Shown: positions 24,206-33,425, counted from the first letter of the stretch. The stretch: 60,961 nt of DNA from a virus (IMGVR_UViG_3300032323_001252:1-60961); one strand, 5' to 3'. Numbers and translations are program-made. The notes: a model not told the origin generated them from the sequence alone.

Positions 24206-24728
24206 TGTTAGACTGATATCTGATGACAATCCTAAATTACAAATCTTGTGTCAGTCAATCCATAGAAAGGGATTGATAACATCAGAGTATAAGATAACAG
24301 AAACAGGAACCAAGCTGCTGGAGTATCTGAAAGCTAAAACCCGACAGAAGTTCGTGAAGCCTAAGATTTCAGCACAAGAGTTTGATGACTGGTGGGAAGC
24401 TTATCCTGGAACAGATTCCTTTGAATATCTTGGGAAGAAGTTTCAGGGAAGCCGCTCCCTTCGTTCTGGTAAAGAGGATTGTAGAATTAAGTTTAATGTA
24501 ATTCTATCAGAGAAAGAATACACAGCACAAGAATTGATTGATGCAATGAAGCATGACGTTCTATTGAAGAAAGAGGCATCTGTTAAAGAGAATAAGAATA
24601 AACTATCGTTTATGCAGAACTCTTTGACATATCTTAATCAAAGAAGTTATGAACCATTCATTGAATTGATTAGAGCAGGAGAAGTAGTTAAACAATCAGT
24701 TAAACCTGTAGGAGGAACAGACATATGA
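24105..24728 (+). CDS. Winged-helix replication accessory (helicase-loader candidate)
   Basis: 207 residues. Residues about 1-85 include a winged-helix pattern (CQSIHRKGLITSEYKITETG). The C-terminal half has helical repeats (TAQELIDAMKHDVLLKKEAS, LSFMQNSLTYLNQRSYEPFI), a pattern typical of phage replication or DnaD-like proteins that load helicase. It overlaps the DnaB-like helicase gene by four bases, which supports that role. The start at 24105 may be up to 60 bases too early. Confidence 0.55.
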   Translation: MKIDITVEQFEDTIAKGYTMDMVFLLLMIHEQYDVRLISDDNPKLQILCQSIHRKGLITSEYKITETGTKLLEYLKAKTRQKFVKPKISAQEFDDWWEAYPGTDSFEYLGKKFQGSRSLRSGKEDCRIKFNVILSEKEYTAQELIDAMKHDVLLKKEASVKENKNKLSFMQNSLTYLNQRSYEPFIELIRAGEVVKQSVKPVGGTDI

Positions 24729-25792
24729 GTTTTCAAGATTTAAAATTAGCTGTACAAGATGGCTTGAGTGGTAAGAACGGTGGTATACCCATGGGATTTG
24801 ATAGACTGAATAGATACATTGGTATTCGTAAGTCTATGTATACGCTTGTAGGTGGTCTAACAGGTTCTGGTAAAACTTCATTCATCGATGATGCATATGT
24901 ACTAAATCCATTTGATTGGTCTATTAGCCCAGAGGGACAAACGTCTGGGATTAATCTAAAGATCATCTATAGATCAATGGAGCGTAGTAGAACCTACAAG
25001 TATGCCAAGTGGATTAGTAGAAAGATCTTTCTAGATCAAGGTATTATTATTCCTGTAGGCAAGATGTTAGGTTGGACTGATAAGATGACTCATGATGAAC
25101 ATGATCTTTTCTTACAGTATGAGGAGTATGGTGAAATGATGAAAGAGAAAATCACTATCATCGATGGGCCAGAGAATCCTGTAGGTATAGCAAAGGAACT
25201 TAGAGATTATGCTATGGAACGTGGTGAAGTTATTGAAGTGGATAAGTGGAATAAGAAATATATTCCTAATGATCCTAATGAAATAACTCTTGTAGTTATT
25301 GATCACATTGGTTTGTTAAAAATCACTAAAGATCACCCTACAAAGAAAGCTTCTATAGATAAGATGTCTGATGAGCTGCGTTACGCCAGGGACTTCTATG
25401 GTTATTCACCAGTTGTAGTGTCTCAGTTCAATCGTGACATTGCTAACCCTATGCGTATTAAGAATGGTGATGTAGAACCTCAGCTAGAGGATTTTGCAGA
25501 CAGTTCAGCAACACAGAATGATGCTGATGTTGTGTTGGCACTATTTGATCCTATGCGTTACAAGGTTGAAGATCCTAGCGGATATCAACTAGATAAGCTA
25601 AAGGATGAATATGGTGCAAAGTATTATCGTTCCCTAAGATTAATTAAGAATAGTTATGGCGAGGATGATGTACGAATAGGATTAGGCTTTCTTGGTCAGA
25701 TTGGTATGTTTAAAGAACTACCAAGAAGAAAAGACATGACTGATTCTGATTATGAAGCAGTGGTTAATAAAACATATTTCTTACAACAATGA
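24725..25792 (+). CDS. DnaB-like replicative helicase (RecA-fold ATPase)
   Basis: 355 residues. Walker A GGLTGSGKTS (43-52), Walker B TLVVIDHIGL (about 190-199), an arginine-rich SMERSR motif after strand 2 and a VVSQFNRD motif (about 235). These match the C-terminal RecA-like domain of DnaB/gp4-type helicases. The N-terminal DnaB domain is missing, as in other short phage helicases. It unwinds DNA at the fork and sits between the candidate loader and a second helicase. Confidence 0.8.
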   Translation: MSFQDLKLAVQDGLSGKNGGIPMGFDRLNRYIGIRKSMYTLVGGLTGSGKTSFIDDAYVLNPFDWSISPEGQTSGINLKIIYRSMERSRTYKYAKWISRKIFLDQGIIIPVGKMLGWTDKMTHDEHDLFLQYEEYGEMMKEKITIIDGPENPVGIAKELRDYAMERGEVIEVDKWNKKYIPNDPNEITLVVIDHIGLLKITKDHPTKKASIDKMSDELRYARDFYGYSPVVVSQFNRDIANPMRIKNGDVEPQLEDFADSSATQNDADVVLALFDPMRYKVEDPSGYQLDKLKDEYGAKYYRSLRLIKNSYGEDDVRIGLGFLGQIGMFKELPRRKDMTDSDYEAVVNKTYFLQQ

Positions 25793-26883
25793 CATTAAGA
25801 GATAAACGACAGAAAGAGTTTGCTGATATCTGGATGGCAAAGGAGTGGGGAATCCTCAATCTATGTCCTAGATTTGGTAAAATCTATACAACGATTAACA
25901 TACTAGATAAGTATAATCCTGATATATCTATCTTGATTGCTTATCCAGATGCTAAGATTAAAGACTCTTGGGAAAAAGATTTTGAAACAAGAGGCTATAG
26001 TAATTCTAACATCACTTATACAACACATCTATCTATGCACAAGCATAGTAGAAACCTGTATGATATTGTGATTATAGATGAGATACATTTGTTATCTGAT
26101 GCACAGCTTGATGCTGCGTATGATTTAACATTACTCAACAATAAAGTGTTAGGATTGACAGGTACGCTGTCCTCATGGACAGAAGCAGAGCTAGATCAAA
26201 GATTACAACTACCAGTGTTAGCACACTATCCTATTGAGCAAGCTATAGAAGAAGGAGTTATTGTGGACTATCAGATCACAGTGCTTAAAGTTCCTTTAGA
26301 TAACAAAGTTATAGTGCCAATCAAAGGTAAGGATAGAACAGAGAAGAAGCATTTCGATGCTTGTAGTTGGGTGATTGATAAACTAGAAAAAGAAGGTAAG
26401 AATACAATGATGTTACGTCTGAAGAGAATGAGACTCATTCAAAACAGTGTAGCAAAACTTGCACTTACTAGACAGTTGCTACAGAAATATAATCAAGAAC
26501 GTGTTCTTGTATTCTGTGGTACAACAGACATGGCTGATAATCTAGGCATACCATCACATCATAGTAAATCAGGAGATAAGGAAGCTTTCAAAAGATTTGC
26601 AGAAGGTGAAGGTAATCACATGGCTGTAGTAAAGATTGGCAATACAGGTGTAACCTATAAGCCTCTCAACAAAGTGGTATTGAATTACTTCGATAGTAAT
26701 GCAGAGAACTTGGCTCAAAAAGTCAATAGATGTATGGCTATGGAGTATAACAATCCAGACAAGAAAGCAGACATTTACATCATCTCAACTGATGAACCTG
26801 TAGAGGAAAAATGGCTTAATAAAGCTCTAGAATTCTTTGATAAAGACAAGATTAGAGTTGTAAATGTTAGCAGAAATTCGTAA
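25789..26883 (+). CDS. SF2 DNA helicase (DEIH box)
   Basis: 364 residues. Motif I is LCPRFGKIYTTIN (about 25-38), with GK-I-T instead of the common GKT/S. Motif II is VIIDEIHLL (about 92-100), motif III LGLTGTLSSW (about 117), and motif VI region QKVNRCMAME (about 315). The two-domain SF2 layout is that of UvsW or ComFA-like helicases acting on recombination intermediates or restarting forks. It overlaps the DnaB-like gene by four bases. Confidence 0.8.
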   Translation: MTLRDKRQKEFADIWMAKEWGILNLCPRFGKIYTTINILDKYNPDISILIAYPDAKIKDSWEKDFETRGYSNSNITYTTHLSMHKHSRNLYDIVIIDEIHLLSDAQLDAAYDLTLLNNKVLGLTGTLSSWTEAELDQRLQLPVLAHYPIEQAIEEGVIVDYQITVLKVPLDNKVIVPIKGKDRTEKKHFDACSWVIDKLEKEGKNTMMLRLKRMRLIQNSVAKLALTRQLLQKYNQERVLVFCGTTDMADNLGIPSHHSKSGDKEAFKRFAEGEGNHMAVVKIGNTGVTYKPLNKVVLNYFDSNAENLAQKVNRCMAMEYNNPDKKADIYIISTDEPVEEKWLNKALEFFDKDKIRVVNVSRNS

Positions 26884-26919
26884 ATTTAAACTAAGTATAA
26901 ACTAAAACAAAAACTAAAT

Positions 26920-27591
26920 ATGAGCTCAAAGTTAATCGGTATTGTAGGGCCTACAGGAACGGGAAAATCCACATCCATCAAGCACCTAGATCCAAAAGAA
27001 ACGTACATCATTAACGTTGCAAAGAAAGAATTACCTTTCAAAGGTTCTGAAAAACTGTATAATGCAGAAAATAAGAACTACGCAGAATTAGATGACGCAA
27101 TTGATATCTCACGTAGATTACGTGCTATATCAGACAAAGCACCACACATTAAGAACATTGTGATCGAGGATTCAAACTACATCATGGGTTTCAACATGGT
27201 TGCACGTGCTACAGAGAAAGGTTACGAAAAGTTTACAATTATGGCTAGGGATATGGTTGATTTATTCCGTGAAGCTCGTAACTTGCGTGACGATTTGAAA
27301 GTGTTCTACTTTACACACCCAGAAACTGTTGAAGATGGTGGTGAGATTGTAGGATACAAGATTAAAACCGCTGGAAAGTTAATTGATAATCAAATTGTAT
27401 TAGAGGGATTGCTTACAATCTGTCTATACACAAATGTTGAGGAATCAAAAGATGGTACTATTACCTATAGCTTCGTAACTAATCGTTACAGGAAGTTCCC
27501 AGCCAAGAGTCCTGATGGAATGTTTAGTGAAATCATGATTCCTAATAACTTGCAAGAAGTTGCAAACACAATTGATGAGTATTACAAATAA
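26920..27591 (+). CDS. Sak4-like RecA-fold ATPase
   Basis: 223 residues. Walker A GPTGTGKST (10-18), Walker B NIVIEDSNYI (about 85-94) and KVFYFTHPE (about 125). This is the short RecA core (AAA_24 type) of Sak4-like proteins, which anneal single strands in phage recombination together with SSB. An SSB-like gene follows directly, the usual Sak4 arrangement. Confidence 0.7.
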   Translation: MSSKLIGIVGPTGTGKSTSIKHLDPKETYIINVAKKELPFKGSEKLYNAENKNYAELDDAIDISRRLRAISDKAPHIKNIVIEDSNYIMGFNMVARATEKGYEKFTIMARDMVDLFREARNLRDDLKVFYFTHPETVEDGGEIVGYKIKTAGKLIDNQIVLEGLLTICLYTNVEESKDGTITYSFVTNRYRKFPAKSPDGMFSEIMIPNNLQEVANTIDEYYK

Positions 27592-27617
27592 AGTTAAACT
27601 ATAAACAAAGTAAAATT

Positions 27618-28478
27618 ATGGCAATCGCTGGAACAAAAAGAGAGTCCTTAGAGACAAAAGAGTACCCAAAGAAAGTAGGTTTATTTGAAGCGAAAGTAAT
27701 CGCTATCAATCCTGACAATGAGTGGTATAACGATGAGTTAGGCATTCAGTTGAAAGAAGACAGTAAGGCTACTGTTTATCTAGGAGTAACAGATGAAGGA
27801 GTTAAAACTCTACGTGTTGATGTGTGGTTACAAGACATCAAGACTTCTGACAAATTCAAAGTTACATTCTATTTGAAAGACAAAGCTATCATTAGCAAGT
27901 CTGGAAAAACACAATTTATCACAGACCAATGTACTACATCGTATGCAGAAAGTGAAGATTATTTACCAACTTGGTTCGTCAAAAGAGACTATCATGTCGC
28001 TAGAGAAGGTGAGCCAGACTTATGTACATTCTTGGCAACATGGACTAACATCAACTTCTACGAAGATCAAGACGCTAAAATTGTGTTGGAGTGGAAAGAT
28101 TTGATGAAAGGTAATGTATCTGAGTTACGTGAGCAGATTGACGCTTGTACTAAAGAAACAGTTGTAGCAATGGCTACAGTTAAGACTGTTGAAACAGCAG
28201 ATGGTGTTAAAGAATATCAGGCAGTGTTTAACAAAGCATTCATGCCAGGATATGGTTTACGTCAATTGAGACAAATTACTGTCAATAAAGATTATATCAC
28301 TCGTATTAGCAGAAAACCAGCAAAAGAATTAAAAGTGTATGATCGCTTCATTCTTAAGATTGCAGGAGAGTATGGTTGCAAAGAGTTCTATTCATTCAAT
28401 GAGTTAAAAGAATACAATGCAGCTGATAACTTCGTAGCATCTGATAAGGTTATTGCAGACGATGATGACATGTTTTAA
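27618..28478 (+). CDS. SSB-like single-stranded DNA-binding protein
   Basis: 286 residues. The body is beta-rich with many Lys and aromatic residues. The extreme C-terminus VIADDDDMF closely resembles the acidic, Phe-ending tip (DDDIPF) by which bacterial SSB recruits partners. Position between the Sak4-like ATPase and the primase, and a terminator directly after, fit the phage SSB. Sequence similarity to a named SSB family is not obvious, so the call rests on tip and context. Confidence 0.65.
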   Translation: MAIAGTKRESLETKEYPKKVGLFEAKVIAINPDNEWYNDELGIQLKEDSKATVYLGVTDEGVKTLRVDVWLQDIKTSDKFKVTFYLKDKAIISKSGKTQFITDQCTTSYAESEDYLPTWFVKRDYHVAREGEPDLCTFLATWTNINFYEDQDAKIVLEWKDLMKGNVSELREQIDACTKETVVAMATVKTVETADGVKEYQAVFNKAFMPGYGLRQLRQITVNKDYITRISRKPAKELKVYDRFILKIAGEYGCKEFYSFNELKEYNAADNFVASDKVIADDDDMF

Positions 28479-28502
28479 AATCAAGCGTTATATACTGACA
28501 AA

Positions 28503-28537
28503 AGAGCCCATTCTATTTTAGTTTGGGCTCTCTTTTT
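28503..28537 (+). terminator. Rho-independent terminator
   Basis: AGAGCCCA (28503-28510) pairs perfectly with TGGGCTCT (28524-28531), followed by CTTTTT. It ends the helicase-SSB operon before the primase gene. Confidence 0.8.
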
Positions 28538-28554
28538 CTAAACCAAACAAAGAA

Positions 28555-29559
28555 ATGATACAAGGAGAAAAAAGAGTCAGTTTATCAAAAGAAGCTATAC
28601 TTAGTAAGATAGGTCCATATGACATATTCAGGTATTATATGCCTAATACAAAATGGAGCTTAAATGTTACAACACATTCACCATTCAGACAAGATAGACG
28701 ACCATCATTTGTTATAGGTAACAGAGATGGTACAATTCTTTTCATAGATTTTGCAGATTCTACGAAGAAAGGTGATTGCTTTAAGTTTGTACAGCTATTG
28801 TATAACATTCCTTTGTCTGAAGCAATGAGACTCATCGACAGAGATTTTGGTCTTGGGATTGTACATAAGACAAACGTAGGAGAATATCAGAGGATTATAT
28901 CTGAATACAAAGCTCCTGAGCTTGTTGTAGAGAAAAAGTATTCCAAGATACAAGTAATAACCAGAGCGTTTACAAATGCAGAGCTAGAGTATTGGAATCA
29001 GTATCATCAGAGTGAAGATGATTTGAAAGCCAATTATGTTTATGCTGTTAAGAAAGTATATCTTAATAGAGAACAAGTGATCATGCAGGAGAAAGAGATG
29101 GTGTTTGGTTATCTTTATGGTGATAGATGGAAGATCTATAGACCACACGTAGATAAACAGTTTAAATGGGTTCCTAATAATGTACCCATCACTGCTATGG
29201 ATGGACTAGAAGATATCAAAGACTGTAAGGTAGCATTCATTAACAAGTCAAAGAAGGATTACATGGTAATGAAGAAGATATTTCCATGTAGTTGTGCAGT
29301 TCAGAATGAGAGTATTGGTTGTTTCTCTGAAGAGAATGTTCAGTATATCAAAGAGAACTCTAGATTCCAAGTGTTATCGTTTGATGCAGATGGACCAGGA
29401 GTAAAGAATTCTAAGCTGATCACAAAGAAGTTTGGATTTGACTATTGTAATGTACCCAGAAAGTATTTAACTGAAGGGATTAAAGATTGGGCTGACTTAG
29501 CAAAAGCACACGGTATGCAGCCTATAGAAGACTATTTAAAAAAGAGAAGATTAATTTAA
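28555..29559 (+). CDS. DnaG-like primase lacking zinc ligands
   Basis: 334 residues. Residues about 20-90 align with the zinc-binding domain of DnaG (HSPFRQDRRPSF, then FADSTKKGDCFKFVQLLY), but the metal ligands are lost. The catalytic Toprim domain has SFDADGPGV (about 275) and a preceding conserved strand. It makes RNA primers for the polymerase. A zinc-free N-terminal domain of this fold is known in T7-like mitochondrial primases, so activity is still possible. Confidence 0.75.
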   Translation: MIQGEKRVSLSKEAILSKIGPYDIFRYYMPNTKWSLNVTTHSPFRQDRRPSFVIGNRDGTILFIDFADSTKKGDCFKFVQLLYNIPLSEAMRLIDRDFGLGIVHKTNVGEYQRIISEYKAPELVVEKKYSKIQVITRAFTNAELEYWNQYHQSEDDLKANYVYAVKKVYLNREQVIMQEKEMVFGYLYGDRWKIYRPHVDKQFKWVPNNVPITAMDGLEDIKDCKVAFINKSKKDYMVMKKIFPCSCAVQNESIGCFSEENVQYIKENSRFQVLSFDADGPGVKNSKLITKKFGFDYCNVPRKYLTEGIKDWADLAKAHGMQPIEDYLKKRRLI

Positions 29560-29569
29560 GAACAAAGAA

Positions 29570-29929
29570 ATGGGAAGATATTATTCAGGAGACATAGAAG
29601 GTAAGTTCTGGTTTGCTGTACAAAGCTCTACAGTAGGAGAACGCTTTGGATGTGTAGAACAAGAACAAAACTACATCGACTATTACATTGATGAGGATGA
29701 TAAAGATAAAATCATCGATGAACTCAAAGCAATTGAAGAAAAGCTTGGGGATGAATTAAAGAAGTTTCACGATTTCTTTAATAAGAACAATGGTTGGAAC
29801 GATCAGATGTTAAAAGATGCAGGACTAGATCCTAGGTTAGTAGGAGAGTATGCAGACTATGGTTTTGGTCAGAAGTTACTAAAGTGTGTAGAAGAAAATG
29901 GTAATTGCAGTTTTACAGCAGAATTATAA
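29570..29929 (+). CDS. Hypothetical protein
   Basis: 119 residues. It begins MGRYYSGDIEGKFWFAVQSS, a start I associate with small phage proteins of unknown role. The middle is acidic and helical and the C-terminal half contains a further helical domain. It is ten bases after the primase. No function can be assigned. Confidence 0.6.
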   Translation: MGRYYSGDIEGKFWFAVQSSTVGERFGCVEQEQNYIDYYIDEDDKDKIIDELKAIEEKLGDELKKFHDFFNKNNGWNDQMLKDAGLDPRLVGEYADYGFGQKLLKCVEENGNCSFTAEL

Positions 29930-29931
29930 TT

Positions 29932-30651
29932 ATGAATTGGGAAAAGTTTAAAGACAAAATTCACGAGAGTTGGCATGATAAGCTTCGACCATTTATAGAA
30001 AGTGAGGAATGTGATAAGATTTATGCATTTCTGAAGTCAGAAAGTAAGAGGGGCAAGGTGATTGTCCCTCAATCTGATGATGTATGGAGATGTTTTAAAG
30101 AAACTCCACTCACTAATGTAAAGGTAGTTATTGTAGGTATGTGTCCATATCATACAATGACAAGAAAAGGAGACATCGTTGCAGATGGTCTATTGATGGG
30201 TTGTAGCCATACTAATTATCTACAGCCTACACTTGAGCAGTTCTATGGTGGTATAGAAAGAGAGTTGTACAAAGGATTAGCCCTAAGCAGGAATAAGAAT
30301 CCAGATGTAGCTTATCTAGCTAGACAGGGCGTGTTAATGTTTAACGCAGCTCTAACTACAGAACTAAACAAGGCTGGTGCTCACCAAGAGTTGTGGGAAC
30401 CATTTGTTAAATATCTATTTGAGAATGTATTTCAGTTCTCTGGCATACCATTTGTATTCTTAGGTAAGGACGCAGGTAAGACAGCTAAGCATCTTACAGG
30501 TTTTGATTGGCAGTTTCCTGTTAGTCATCCAGCTTCCGCATCATACAAGAACACAGAATGGGATACAGAAGGTACATTTGGTAAGATTAATACATTAATT
30601 AAACAAAATAACGGTTTTGAAATAGACTGGTTAGAAAAAATAGAATTATGA
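29932..30651 (+). CDS. Uracil-DNA glycosylase-like protein with altered catalytic motif
   Basis: 239 residues from the ATG at 29932. Family 1 UDG features are present: motif I region VVIVGMCPYH (65-74), the uracil-contacting LMFNAALTTE (about 123-132) and the late HPASASY motif. Canonical motif I is GQDPYH; here the water-activating Asp is Cys and the Gln is Met. The His of the last motif and the Asn are kept. Activity may be strongly reduced or changed. The phage also encodes dUTPase, so it does not seem to use uracil DNA. Confidence 0.8.
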   Translation: MNWEKFKDKIHESWHDKLRPFIESEECDKIYAFLKSESKRGKVIVPQSDDVWRCFKETPLTNVKVVIVGMCPYHTMTRKGDIVADGLLMGCSHTNYLQPTLEQFYGGIERELYKGLALSRNKNPDVAYLARQGVLMFNAALTTELNKAGAHQELWEPFVKYLFENVFQFSGIPFVFLGKDAGKTAKHLTGFDWQFPVSHPASASYKNTEWDTEGTFGKINTLIKQNNGFEIDWLEKIEL

Positions 30652-30959
30652 CAGATTTAAGCAATGTTAGTTCTACTCTATTAATTAAAGAGTTAGAGAA
30701 TCGTGGTTTTTGGACAAGTTTTATATATGGTATTTCTGATGTTACACTAGCATTAGAACTTATTAATGATGCTCGAAATCCTGATGAATGTATTGTTTTA
30801 TCAGAGGATGATAAATTAGAGATTATCAATAACTGTTTTGAGGATAATAGCTGTTTTAATATCGATAGAGTGTTTGTAGAGTTAAACACTGCTATAGATA
30901 ATTATATTCTTAACGATTATGATAATGAACATTACTATCAAAAAAGAATAGAGATATGA
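30648..30959 (+). CDS. Hypothetical acidic protein
   Basis: 103 residues, acidic, mainly helical (SSTLLIKELENRGFWTSFIY). ATGA overlaps at both ends couple it to the UDG-like gene and to the next gene. Not recognised. Confidence 0.55.
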   Translation: MTDLSNVSSTLLIKELENRGFWTSFIYGISDVTLALELINDARNPDECIVLSEDDKLEIINNCFEDNSCFNIDRVFVELNTAIDNYILNDYDNEHYYQKRIEI

Positions 30960-31150
30960 GTGTACTAAGAATATATGGTGTAGATATGGAATATGTATCT
31001 GGACCTCTTACAAAAGAAGCGTTTATGAACTTAGCCGAAGAGCTAGGGTATGTATGGACAATTGAAGGATTCGAAGATGAATTCAATTCAGGATTTATGA
31101 ATGATAACATGATTATTCAATTTATTGATTTAGAAGATGGAAAGTTTTAA
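30956..31150 (+). CDS. Small acidic hypothetical protein
   Basis: 64 residues, acidic, with a compact alpha/beta look. It overlaps the previous gene by four and the next by 14 bases. No family recognised. Confidence 0.5.
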   Translation: MSVLRIYGVDMEYVSGPLTKEAFMNLAEELGYVWTIEGFEDEFNSGFMNDNMIIQFIDLEDGKF

Positions 31151-31403
31151 TTTTTATATCGATGAGAAGAAAACCATTTGGTATCGTGGTTACTTCAGCA
31201 TAGAAGCAAACACTGTAGAAGAAGCTAAAGAAAAGGCTAAACTATACATTAAGAATGATACAGATGAAGATAATTGGGATTGGGAACAATTAACTGATAC
31301 AACAGAAAGCCTAAGTATTGGAGACAATGATGGATGGCCAACTAGAGAGTTGTATGATGAAGAAGGTGAAATGATTATAGACAATTTAAACACAGAAAAA
31401 TGA
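31137..31403 (+). CDS. Hypothetical protein with periplasmic-like aspartate-rich tail
   Basis: 88 residues. The pattern YRGYFSIEANTVEEAKEKAK followed by acidic Trp-containing sequence (DTDEDNWDWEQL) is one I associate with short phage and bacterial domains thought to be small binding modules. It overlaps both neighbours. Function unknown. Confidence 0.55.
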   Translation: MESFNFYIDEKKTIWYRGYFSIEANTVEEAKEKAKLYIKNDTDEDNWDWEQLTDTTESLSIGDNDGWPTRELYDEEGEMIIDNLNTEK

Positions 31404-31738
31404 CAGATTTAAAACACTATCAAATATACGTGCAAAACACCAAGGATGGTGGTATGGATCACGATTATGATTTATTACAACTAGGTAATAGATTAAGTTT
31501 ATCTCATTCTATGGGAGAACAATGGAGCAAGAGTGGCAGAGGTGAGATAGTAGGAACTATAGAAGATGATGGTAATGGTATTATTATTCAACTAGAGGGT
31601 AAGAAGAAACCTATAGAGCTAGACTACAAACAAGCAGCTGAACTACAAATGTTATTAGTTGCTAGTCTTGAGAAAGATTATGTTACAGAGTTTAGATCAA
31701 CACAGCCTGTAATATCTTATTCAGGTTTGTCTGATTAG
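31400..31738 (+). CDS. Hypothetical protein
   Basis: 112 residues, beta-rich in the middle (GEIVGTIEDDGNGIIIQLEG) with a helical C-terminal part (YKQAAELQMLLVASLEKDY). It is the last of a coupled run of four small genes and precedes an endonuclease with its own promoter element. Confidence 0.55.
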   Translation: MTDLKHYQIYVQNTKDGGMDHDYDLLQLGNRLSLSHSMGEQWSKSGRGEIVGTIEDDGNGIIIQLEGKKKPIELDYKQAAELQMLLVASLEKDYVTEFRSTQPVISYSGLSD

Positions 31739-31755
31739 TTTGTTACCTTTTTATG

Positions 31756-31763
31756 TATATTTG
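31756..31763 (+). promoter_or_regulatory. TATATTTG -7 element before the HNH gene
   Basis: A perfect TAnnTTTG element 17 bases upstream of the ATG at 31780. TTTG occurs at 31739-31742 but only 13 bases away, so the -33 element is not well placed. Confidence 0.4.
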
Positions 31764-31779
31764 TAACAAAAATATACAT

Positions 31780-32184
31780 ATGGCTAAGAGAGCGATAACT
31801 CCTAAGACTAGAAACTCTGGAACAATGACAGAATCAGCGTTCTGGAGTTTCATTAGGAGTGGATTAAGACAGAAGTCTAGATGGTGGAAGCCTATAACAG
31901 AATGTAAAGCTAAGGCTAAGCGTCCTTACAAGGGTCCACTAAAGAGACAGAAGTTTGAATATCAGTGTAATCAATGTAAAGGTTGGTTTCCAGAGAAGAA
32001 AATAAATGTAGACCATATCGTGCCAGCAGGTACACTAACTTGTGCTCAAGATCTTCCAGGATTTGTAGAACGTTTGTTCTGTGAAGTGGATAATCTACAA
32101 GTGATGTGTGAACCCTGTCATGATATTAAAACCCAAAATGAAAATGGACGGAGAAAAAGAAATCGCAAGGCTGTCAATAAATAA
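31780..32184 (+). CDS. HNH endonuclease
   Basis: 134 residues from the ATG at 31780. The ATG at 31753 would put the promoter element in the coding frame. The N-terminus is basic. The core has CNQCKGWFPEKKINVDHIVP (about 66-85) with the catalytic His after Asp, and VMCEPCHDIKTQNENG with the second zinc CxxC pair. It is a compact zinc-stabilised HNH nuclease of a type common in phages. It may be homing or have a packaging role, but its distance from terL favours homing. Confidence 0.85.
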   Translation: MAKRAITPKTRNSGTMTESAFWSFIRSGLRQKSRWWKPITECKAKAKRPYKGPLKRQKFEYQCNQCKGWFPEKKINVDHIVPAGTLTCAQDLPGFVERLFCEVDNLQVMCEPCHDIKTQNENGRRKRNRKAVNK

Positions 32185-32404
32185 GACACACTCGTTTACA
32201 GAGATTTGGTATGAGGGTAATGTAACTTTTGAAGGAAAGGAACACAGCTTCTGGGTTGTAGATCCACGAGGTAAAGATCCAGATGGTAGAGAATACGCTG
32301 TAGAAGTGAGGTGGTGGTTCAAGCAAGTACCACGAGAAGTACGTGCAATGCACGATCAAATAGTAGAGGCATATAAAGAAATGAAAGATGATAACAAGAA
32401 CTGA
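32138..32404 (+). CDS. Hypothetical protein
   Basis: 88 residues from the ATG at 32138. The ATGs at 32108 and 32120 lie inside the conserved HNH gene, and 32144 is also possible. A beta-rich middle (EGKEHSFWVVDPRGKDPDGR, EVRWWFKQVPREV) is followed by a helix. It overlaps the nuclease gene before and the exonuclease gene after. Function unknown. Confidence 0.5.
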   Translation: MKMDGEKEIARLSINKTHSFTEIWYEGNVTFEGKEHSFWVVDPRGKDPDGREYAVEVRWWFKQVPREVRAMHDQIVEAYKEMKDDNKN

Positions 32405-33425
32405 GAAAGAGTATAGAGCTGTCCAAATGGATAGCTCTTCTAGTCTAAAAGAATTTTCTGTAGACAGAAAGAAGTATCACAAGAAGTATATTCTTGAGGA
32501 GAAGGTTGAAGATGATGAGAACAAAGCTGCTGTAATGGGTAGAGTTGTAGAAACATTACTACTAGAGCCAGAATTGTTTGAGAGTAGATTTCACATGTCT
32601 ACTTGTGAAGGTGCACCAACAGGATTGATGAATGATTTTGTGGAGGCGTTATACAAGAGAACACTAGAAGCTACAGATGTATTTGGTAAAGTTGCCAGAA
32701 CATTTGAAGACATCTCTAAAGATGCTTATGTAGATTCAGGATTCAAGATTAAGTATGAGGCTGTAATGAACAAGTTCGCTGGTTCTGAAGCAGAGACATA
32801 TTATGATGAAATTCGTGTTGTCAGAGCTAAAGGATTAACTGTAGTGACAGCTAATGACATGAACAATGCAGAACGTATTGTAGCTGAGCTTAGAAACAAC
32901 TTTGTCACTAGAGATATAGTTAATCTAGTTAAGAGTTCTCGCTATGATGTCTACAATCAATATCAAGTGGAAGGGTTTGATGTACTAGGTTTGCAGTGCA
33001 AAGGTATGATGGATAAGATCATTGTAGATCACGAAGCAAAAACTTTACAAATATATGATCTAAAATGTACTTGGTCTGTTGAAAATTTCTACGAAGAATA
33101 TTATCTTTATAGAAGAGCTTACATTCAGGCATATGTGTATTGGCAAGCAGGATTACAAATCTTAGAAGATCTTGGAATACCAGAATATCGTCTAGAATAT
33201 CCAAGTTTTATAGTTTGTGATTCTACAAATTACATGAATCCACTTATCTATACACTAGACTTAGAAGATCTTGAAGATGCAGCTGTAGGATTCTCACATA
33301 AAGGAAGAAACTATCCAGGTGTAAAGCAGATTATATCAGATTTGAAGTGGGCTAAAGAAACAGACACTTGGAATATTTCCAAAAGTCGTTATGAATCAGG
33401 TGGAGTTGTAAACATTAGACAATAG
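32388..33425 (+). CDS. PD-(D/E)XK nuclease (recombination exonuclease candidate)
   Basis: 345 residues. The N-terminal helical part has AAVMGRVVETLLLEPELF, like the G-x-x-x-H/E region of lambda-exonuclease/YqaJ-type enzymes. The active site is GMMDKIIVD (about 206) followed by LQIYDLKCTW (about 222), that is D ... D-x-K, and a QAYVYWQAG helix. It would make single-stranded ends for annealing by the Sak4-like protein and SSB encoded upstream. Confidence 0.75.
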   Translation: MITRTEKEYRAVQMDSSSSLKEFSVDRKKYHKKYILEEKVEDDENKAAVMGRVVETLLLEPELFESRFHMSTCEGAPTGLMNDFVEALYKRTLEATDVFGKVARTFEDISKDAYVDSGFKIKYEAVMNKFAGSEAETYYDEIRVVRAKGLTVVTANDMNNAERIVAELRNNFVTRDIVNLVKSSRYDVYNQYQVEGFDVLGLQCKGMMDKIIVDHEAKTLQIYDLKCTWSVENFYEEYYLYRRAYIQAYVYWQAGLQILEDLGIPEYRLEYPSFIVCDSTNYMNPLIYTLDLEDLEDAAVGFSHKGRNYPGVKQIISDLKWAKETDTWNISKSRYESGGVVNIRQ

